A stretch of 40,418 bases of DNA from Candidatus Achromatium palustre (GTDB lineage: Bacteria; Pseudomonadota; Gammaproteobacteria; Chromatiales; Chromatiaceae): NCBI GenBank assembly GCA_001044195.1, contig LFCU01000064.1:1-40418 (forward strand), in the 5' to 3' direction. Position 1 is the first letter of the stretch; each line of letters begins with the position of its first letter. The notes beneath the pieces are model-generated. The model was not told the origin of the DNA, ran no database searches, and saw only the letters and a list, made by a program, of their open reading frames with translations. The position numbers and the translations under genes are program-made. Of this stretch, positions 35,340-40,418 are shown piece by piece.

Positions 35340-35373
35340 CAGAAATAATCATGACAACAACCTAGAGGATTAT

Positions 35374-38300
35374 ATGTACTTGTTGAAAATTTTTGTAATG
35401 CCTCTACTGCTCTTAGCAAATTTACTAAATTATAGCTATGCAGTAGAAGCTACCGAATTATCAGATCTTGATAATGCTACGCTGATCAAAAAAGCCACAA
35501 CGCTTTTTAATACTAATGAAGCTAATAGAAAGACTTATGAACGCTCTTGGAAACATAAGTCCCAAAAATTACAGGCTATGACCAAAAAGCGTAGCAAAAT
35601 GTCAACACTAACAGCTTTCACTCCTGTGACGGCCAGTGCTAACTTAGCTGAATTGGAAAAGCAACTAAAAATAGCTAAACAACGTTTAAGCATCCTAAAA
35701 GCATTACCAGATTTATTAAAAACCGAACGCACTGAAGTAAATGCTCAGATTGAAAGAGCCGAAAAAATTATCTCCATTTTAGAAAGCTGGATTAACAATA
35801 TTCAACAGCTTCATGCTTATAAAATGGAAATTGAGCTACGTATTGCTGATAATTCTCTATCCAAAAGAAGTAGACCTAGATTTCTATCTAAAGAAACCTT
35901 TATAAGAAATCGGAAGCGTGAATATGAACGCTCTATTGCTACCTGGAAACAGCGTCAAAAATCTATGCGAACGCAATTAACTACACTCACTAAATCTGCT
36001 CAACAGATAAAACAAGCAGTTATCGATACTAAACTGCGAGTTAATGACTTATCGCAACGGATTACAAAAACTCAGCAATTAGAATCTTTTAAACAAAACA
36101 TGGAGCACAAGTCAGATTGGCAACTTCTGGCTATGTATCAAAGAATAAGATCAGAAAATGAATGGGGAACTGGAGAGTTCTTCTTTATATTTAGCCAATT
36201 TGAACAACTCAATACTAAATTGATCAAACTTCAAGATGCTCAAGCTAAAGCACAGCCTCCAGCTATTGAAGAAATAGGTCAGGAAACAATTGTCTATAAC
36301 CCAGAAAAAGCAGAGGTATATGCGACCGCCGTGACCACACGTAAAGATTATCATGTCGCCGAAACCTCAAGACTTAAAAATATTATTAGTATTATCAATA
36401 AATTAACTCAACAACAAACTATATTTGAAGTCAAAAGTACTACATTGCGTGACCAATTTAGCCAAATGCAAGTATTACTTGCAATCCTAAAACAAAGAGT
36501 TCAAGACCAAAAATTAGATGCTACTAAATTACCCAAGGCATCTGATAGTGCTACATTGGAACAGAATGCCCAAAATATCAACCAATCTGCTACTAAAGCC
36601 CTAACTATTATTGCCAAAGCAAAAGGTTCTCTAAAGGCTTTAACGGAACGTCTTACCAAAGCCCAAACTGATTTAGCTAACTTTCAAACTAAAGAAGCGG
36701 CAGCTAAAAAGGCATTGGCACATATTAAAACCCGAGAACAACAAGAGGTTATCTTCCAAAAGCTTGATACCACAGCGTTATTAGAAAAAGTCCAAAAATC
36801 AGTTAAAACTTTAGCCGAGCTTAAACAAAAGCTCACAAAAATGCGTAAAGATGCCAGTGAACTAGAGATTACTGTACGCAACGCTGATTTTGCTTGGCAA
36901 TCTCTAAAAGGTCCTCTGTTTAGTATCGCTGAACGCGAACAACATAATAAATTACGGGAAATCCAAACTCGTTTCTATGGTGTTGCAGGTCTTACCCTAC
37001 CAGAATCAACTAAAGATTCTAAAGATTCTAAAGATTCTAAAAATACAGAATCACTTAACGACCCAACTATTAGTTTGCAAAAATGGGCTGATACCCCCAA
37101 AAAACCATTAAACGGTTTAAACGAAGAACTCCAAGCTTATCAGCAGCTATTGTCCAGTCGTATAGAGTTTATTAATGAAGGGCATCAAAGAAGGATAACC
37201 TTACACAGTACGTTAACTAAAGAAAAAACCCATTTAACCAAAATGGCTGAAACTCTACATGAGGCCATTACCGCAGCGCGACAATCCCGTGAAGGGGCAA
37301 TAGAACTACAAAAACGCCTAGCTCGTCAACAAATTACCTTAGATAAGGTACCAGCAGATCTCAAACAAAATCTTAATAAAATCTTATTAGACCCTCTACA
37401 AAAAGAACTTTCTAAGATTTTACGGCGCAAAACCTGGGTTGAAGAACAGCTAACGACCTTAGATAGCAAACAATCTGGCGAAGATACTACTACTAAACAA
37501 CTTAATAATTTACTTGGTTTAGTAAATTCGCGCCTACGTATTTTAGAAGATCGTAATAAATTACGTACCAAATACACTCGACCCTTTGAAAAATGGTCAG
37601 ACACTGAAAAGAAGAATCTAAAACACAGTTCTATTAGACGTTTAGAAGAAAATAATAGCTGGTTGGAACATTTGTTAGGTTTGTTTGCCTCAGAACGTGG
37701 CGATGCTCTAACCGATATCATACGCGATTATTATGCGGCTGTGATCCAATTAGAAAGAAAACTTGATAATCTAAAACAGCAAAAAAAGACTGTAGACCGT
37801 GTATCCCAACTAGCTGAAAACGAAAATGCTATAGTTGAAGAGCTATTAAAAGCTATGCAAGATTGGACTACAACTATCAAACAGGAAAAATCCCTCCAGG
37901 AAACTCGTCTACGGATGCAGTTATTGCCAGATAAAGCTGCTGAGATACAACGCAATTGGGAACAAGAGACTGGTAGGAGTATAGCGATCCCTGTACCCTT
38001 CGAGTCAACAAAGCGGCAGCAACTATTAGATAACGCTATCAACGCTTTATTTGCAACTGAAATTAAACTGGCCGCAGCCCAAAAATGGGTAGATTTATTT
38101 AAAGCACGGCACTCTCGTTTTGGAATCCAAAGTGAACTATCTGTGTATCAAGGCGAAAATGGCAATATCAAGGCCCAACAAAAAAGTATCCAGCGCCAAT
38201 TGTATGGCTACCTAGGATTCCCCGCTGCCACTATTCAAGAAATTCAAGCCGTAGAAGGGGCATTAACACCTAAAGATATAAAACATCTAGAGATAGGTGA

Positions 38301-39105
38301 TATAGGCGGTATTCGAGTTGATAGGTCCAGAATCCAGCGTAAGGCTGCCCTATGGGCTATTGGCAAATTCATTATTATTCTAGCCATTGCCATTCTATTA
38401 GTTGAAGGTATTGAAATCTTTATTTGGCGACGTATAGAAAAACAGGCCCAACGCCAAATTCCACATCTAGTACGCGGCATGGTGTCCTTCATTATCTATA
38501 CAGTAGCCTTATTCATGATTGTGGCCTTTGTATTTGGCCAAACACTAACAGGTCTTTTAGCTACCTCTGGTGTCCTAGCCATGGTTATTGGTCTGGCAGT
38601 CCAGATGAATATATCTAATATTTTCTCAGGACTTGCTATTAACCTAGAACGCCCATTCCAAATTGGTGACAATGTTAAACTCAATGGCATACGTGGCAAA
38701 ATAGAAAATATAAGTTGGCGTTCTACCAGTATCCGCGATACTATGGGAAATTTAGTTATAATCCCTAATCACACAGCTGCAGAATCGATAACTACTAATT
38801 ATACAGGCACCGAAACAAACAAAGGCGAAGTTTGGGGCGGGTTTTCAGTCTTTTTATCTGGTAAGGAAGATCCTGCTGAAATGGAAGCCCTGTTTACAGA
38901 AGTGGTTAATAGTAATGAAACAGTAACTACTGCGCCATGGGTTATGTATGTTGGTTTTAATGAATGGGCTGCTGAATATTGGGTATATTATCTTATTCCA
39001 TACGCCAAACGTTTTGGTGTATTGAATGATGTACATAAAAAAATTCGGGATGAGCTTACCAAACGTGGCATTCAACCCAAATTTAAGCAAATTCATAGCA
39101 GTTGA
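35374..39105 (+). CDS. Giant MscS-type channel with coiled-coil periplasmic region
   Basis: This 1243-residue membrane protein begins with a signal peptide (about 1-24: MPLLLLANLLNYSYA, cleaved near AVEA). A long helical, charged region (about 60-960) is strongly coiled-coil and has no membrane helices. Three predicted transmembrane helices follow: about 990-1013, 1035-1058 and the pore helix 1061-1082 (TSGVLAMVIGLAVQMNISNIFSGLAI), then the MscS beta domain (ERPFQIGDNVKLNGIRGKIE, IPNHTAAES). This resembles MscK/YnaI-type mechanosensitive channels that release osmolytes under membrane tension, but with fewer helices than MscK, which has about eleven. A KDS repeat lies in the middle. AGAGGA precedes the ATG. 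Gating role inferred. Confidence 0.82.
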   Translation: MYLLKIFVMPLLLLANLLNYSYAVEATELSDLDNATLIKKATTLFNTNEANRKTYERSWKHKSQKLQAMTKKRSKMSTLTAFTPVTASANLAELEKQLKIAKQRLSILKALPDLLKTERTEVNAQIERAEKIISILESWINNIQQLHAYKMEIELRIADNSLSKRSRPRFLSKETFIRNRKREYERSIATWKQRQKSMRTQLTTLTKSAQQIKQAVIDTKLRVNDLSQRITKTQQLESFKQNMEHKSDWQLLAMYQRIRSENEWGTGEFFFIFSQFEQLNTKLIKLQDAQAKAQPPAIEEIGQETIVYNPEKAEVYATAVTTRKDYHVAETSRLKNIISIINKLTQQQTIFEVKSTTLRDQFSQMQVLLAILKQRVQDQKLDATKLPKASDSATLEQNAQNINQSATKALTIIAKAKGSLKALTERLTKAQTDLANFQTKEAAAKKALAHIKTREQQEVIFQKLDTTALLEKVQKSVKTLAELKQKLTKMRKDASELEITVRNADFAWQSLKGPLFSIAEREQHNKLREIQTRFYGVAGLTLPESTKDSKDSKDSKNTESLNDPTISLQKWADTPKKPLNGLNEELQAYQQLLSSRIEFINEGHQRRITLHSTLTKEKTHLTKMAETLHEAITAARQSREGAIELQKRLARQQITLDKVPADLKQNLNKILLDPLQKELSKILRRKTWVEEQLTTLDSKQSGEDTTTKQLNNLLGLVNSRLRILEDRNKLRTKYTRPFEKWSDTEKKNLKHSSIRRLEENNSWLEHLLGLFASERGDALTDIIRDYYAAVIQLERKLDNLKQQKKTVDRVSQLAENENAIVEELLKAMQDWTTTIKQEKSLQETRLRMQLLPDKAAEIQRNWEQETGRSIAIPVPFESTKRQQLLDNAINALFATEIKLAAAQKWVDLFKARHSRFGIQSELSVYQGENGNIKAQQKSIQRQLYGYLGFPAATIQEIQAVEGALTPKDIKHLEIGDIGGIRVDRSRIQRKAALWAIGKFIIILAIAILLVEGIEIFIWRRIEKQAQRQIPHLVRGMVSFIIYTVALFMIVAFVFGQTLTGLLATSGVLAMVIGLAVQMNISNIFSGLAINLERPFQIGDNVKLNGIRGKIENISWRSTSIRDTMGNLVIIPNHTAAESITTNYTGTETNKGEVWGGFSVFLSGKEDPAEMEALFTEVVNSNETVTTAPWVMYVGFNEWAAEYWVYYLIPYAKRFGVLNDVHKKIRDELTKRGIQPKFKQIHSS
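37012..37038 (+). repeat. Nine-base tandem repeat encoding Lys-Asp-Ser
   Basis: Three exact copies of AAAGATTCT run from 37012 to 37038, with a partial fourth, giving KDSKDSKDSK within the coiled-coil domain of the MscS-type protein. Slippage would change length in multiples of three residues without breaking the frame. Confidence 0.85.
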
Positions 39106-39136
39106 TTAATGGGTGCGGTATCAATGTAGCACAGTA

Positions 39137-39165
39137 GGTGCGATTACGCTATGACTAATCGCACC
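39137..39165. repeat. GGTGCGATTA palindrome
   Basis: GGTGCGATTA (39137-39146) pairs perfectly with TAATCGCACC (39156-39165) across nine bases. It is the near-identical partner of the hairpin at 32831-32857. GACTGATTCAGTC, another palindrome, follows at 39168-39180. Confidence 0.8.
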
Positions 39166-39189
39166 GGGACTGATTCAGTCTAATTCATC

Positions 39190-39239
39190 AGACATTATAC
39201 CGATTTTTTTATCGTTCCCACACTCTGCGTGGGAACGAT
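39190..39239. repeat. Composite REP-like repeat with CGTTCCCAC hairpin
   Basis: AGACATTATACCGATTTTT (39190-39208) also occurs at 10431-10449. It is followed by a hairpin: ATCGTTCCCAC (39211-39221) pairs perfectly with GTGGGAACGAT (39229-39239). The same order, inverted, occurs at 32312-32353. The element lies between the MscS-type gene and the histidine methyltransferase gene. Confidence 0.8.
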
Positions 39240-39288
39240 TAGTGTAACCAGTCCCCCCGAAAGGACTATTTTGTTAAAAAAAATTACT

Positions 39289-40359
39289 ATGAATAATTTC
39301 CGATTTGCAAAACCTGAAGATTTTAAGCCTTATAAACTAGGAAAATCGCTATGTATGGATTTTGATGCAGTCTGCAATGCCTTTGCCGAAGATCCCAATA
39401 AAAGAATAAATGGTACCTTAAGTGGCTATATTTATGATATGCCACAATTCCCTGACGATCATGTTAAAGGCGGTGTTCATTATGCTAGATATGTTAGGTT
39501 ACCAACTTCATTAATTCCGCAAAAACAGCCTCCATTATTAGCAGCCTTTGCAGAAACCATACAAGCAACTATTCCTCAAGAAACAAGCTTCTTTGACTTA
39601 GGTCCAGGCCCAGAATGGTCAGTGCAACAAAATACCGTACCAGCTCTGAAAATTTTGCAACCAGATGTATATATTCCCGTAGATATAGAGCCTGATTTTA
39701 CTAAGGAAGCCTGTCATGTAATTAATAACCAATTTCCCAATATAAAAGTAACCAATTTGGTCAGCAATTTTCATGCTGAAGCACTTCCTGCTGCTACAAC
39801 TGCTAATGCATTGGTTTGGTATCCAGGCTCTACTTTAGGAAATCTACCTTCCAAACCTACTACAAATTTTATAGACAACGCTTATGTGATAAAACACTTA
39901 ACTTTGTTACGTCAAGGAGCTAAAGAGGAAAAAGCTCGTTACTTAGTGCTGTTAATGGATCGAAAAAAGGATAATGTCCAATCAATGCTGGATTTGTATG
40001 CTTCAGACACTGCTAAAGGTTGTTTTTTAAGTATTTTGTTCAAACTCAAACGCGATCTACAAGCTCAAAATTTTGATCCTTACGCCTTTATATATGAACC
40101 ATGCTGGAATGAGCAAACCAGTGCAGTGGAACATACATTCACTGCTACTGCAAGTCAATCTTTCAAGATCTATAATGGTTTTACTTATGATGCTACGACT
40201 ATCAAAATTTTGGCAGATGAACGCTATGTGCTTGCTAATTCAATCAAACCAAGCCTTGATGATATGCAAACTATGCTAACTCGTTCTGGTTGGGAACCGT
40301 TACAATTCGCAGAAGATGTAGATCGCCAGTTCCATATTCATCTTGCACAAGTGGGGTAG
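39289..40359 (+). CDS. EgtD-like histidine-specific SAM methyltransferase
   Basis: This 356-residue protein belongs to the Methyltransf_33 family, which includes EgtD (L-histidine N-alpha-trimethyltransferase of ergothioneine synthesis). FDLGPGPEWSVQQ (102-114) is the SAM loop, PVDIEPDF the acidic strand, WYPGSTLGNL (177-186) a family hallmark, and LLMDRKKD follows. The C-terminal FTYDATTIKILADERYVLANS also fits. No EgtB-like sulfoxide synthase or other ergothioneine gene is visible, so the substrate is unproven. I took ATG at 39289. TTG at 39271 has AAGGA five bases upstream and is a real alternative; a GTG at 39229 lies inside the hairpin repeat and is unlikely. Confidence 0.82.
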   Translation: MNNFRFAKPEDFKPYKLGKSLCMDFDAVCNAFAEDPNKRINGTLSGYIYDMPQFPDDHVKGGVHYARYVRLPTSLIPQKQPPLLAAFAETIQATIPQETSFFDLGPGPEWSVQQNTVPALKILQPDVYIPVDIEPDFTKEACHVINNQFPNIKVTNLVSNFHAEALPAATTANALVWYPGSTLGNLPSKPTTNFIDNAYVIKHLTLLRQGAKEEKARYLVLLMDRKKDNVQSMLDLYASDTAKGCFLSILFKLKRDLQAQNFDPYAFIYEPCWNEQTSAVEHTFTATASQSFKIYNGFTYDATTIKILADERYVLANSIKPSLDDMQTMLTRSGWEPLQFAEDVDRQFHIHLAQVG

Positions 40360-40418
40360 GACATAGGGTGTTCATTTTATAAAAATATTTCCGCATTTTT
40401 TATGTTCCCAAATTATCA

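Noticed and set aside
37326-38042. Antisense reading frames in the MscS-type gene
   Set aside because: They are shadows of a long coding region with skewed composition, serine-rich and without domain features.
39229-39288. GTG start for the histidine methyltransferase
   Set aside because: It lies in the stem of a REP-like hairpin and adds residues not seen in the family. ATG 39289 or TTG 39271 is better.

Overview
The window is about 40 kb of AT-rich chromosomal DNA from a Gram-negative bacterium. A mucoidy-inhibitor-like protein, a RimI acetyltransferase, a penicillin-binding protein 1C and a large MscS-type channel with a signal peptide suggest a gammaproteobacterium. The many small Rpn, DUF3782-like and DUF433/DUF5615 genes and the REP-like palindromes recall large sulfur-oxidising Thiotrichales (Beggiatoa/Thiomargarita relatives). 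That placement is inference from gene content, not from a marker gene.

Layout. 1-1675: the 3' end of a MuiA/DUF4139 gene, a terminator, a promoter-plus-hairpin region and a decayed Rpn nuclease. 1676-31160: about 29.5 kb with every gene on the + strand, forming a surface-polysaccharide (O-antigen/exopolysaccharide) locus. It opens with GDP-mannose and GDP-fucose synthesis (manB, manC, fcl, gmd). A block of accessory nuclease-like genes follows (7.5-11.1 kb). Next come a Wzx flippase, an FkbM methyltransferase, a glycosyltransferase/methyltransferase fusion, an epimerase, a DegT-type aminotransferase, a glycosyltransferase, rfbB and rfbA, a HEPN/MNT module, a GT2 enzyme, a Wzy-like polymerase, a methyltransferase, two GT4 enzymes, a second GDP-mannose dehydratase and a last epimerase ending at a strong terminator. 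31161-40418: housekeeping-type genes separated by palindromic repeats (DUF3050, rimI and pbpC on the - strand; the MscS-type channel and an EgtD-like histidine methyltransferase on the + strand).

How the genes fit together. ManB and ManC make GDP-mannose, Gmd and Fcl convert it to GDP-fucose, and RfbA and RfbB make dTDP-4-keto-6-deoxyglucose, which the aminotransferase may convert to an amino sugar. Glycosyltransferases and methyltransferases build and decorate a lipid-linked repeat unit, Wzx flips it and Wzy polymerises it. No rfbC or rfbD, initiating sugar-phosphate transferase or Wzz is visible here.

The locus is a mosaic. manB and the 24-30 kb block use almost only AGA/AGG for arginine, as Campylobacterota do, whereas manC-fcl-gmd, rfbBA and the last epimerase use CGN. 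Toxin-antitoxin-like and nuclease genes sit at several joints, with decayed gene copies and short repeats beside them. The most unusual item is an MNT nucleotidyltransferase overlapping a protein that joins a HEPN RNase-type domain to a PD-(D/E)XK-like domain (22413-23713).
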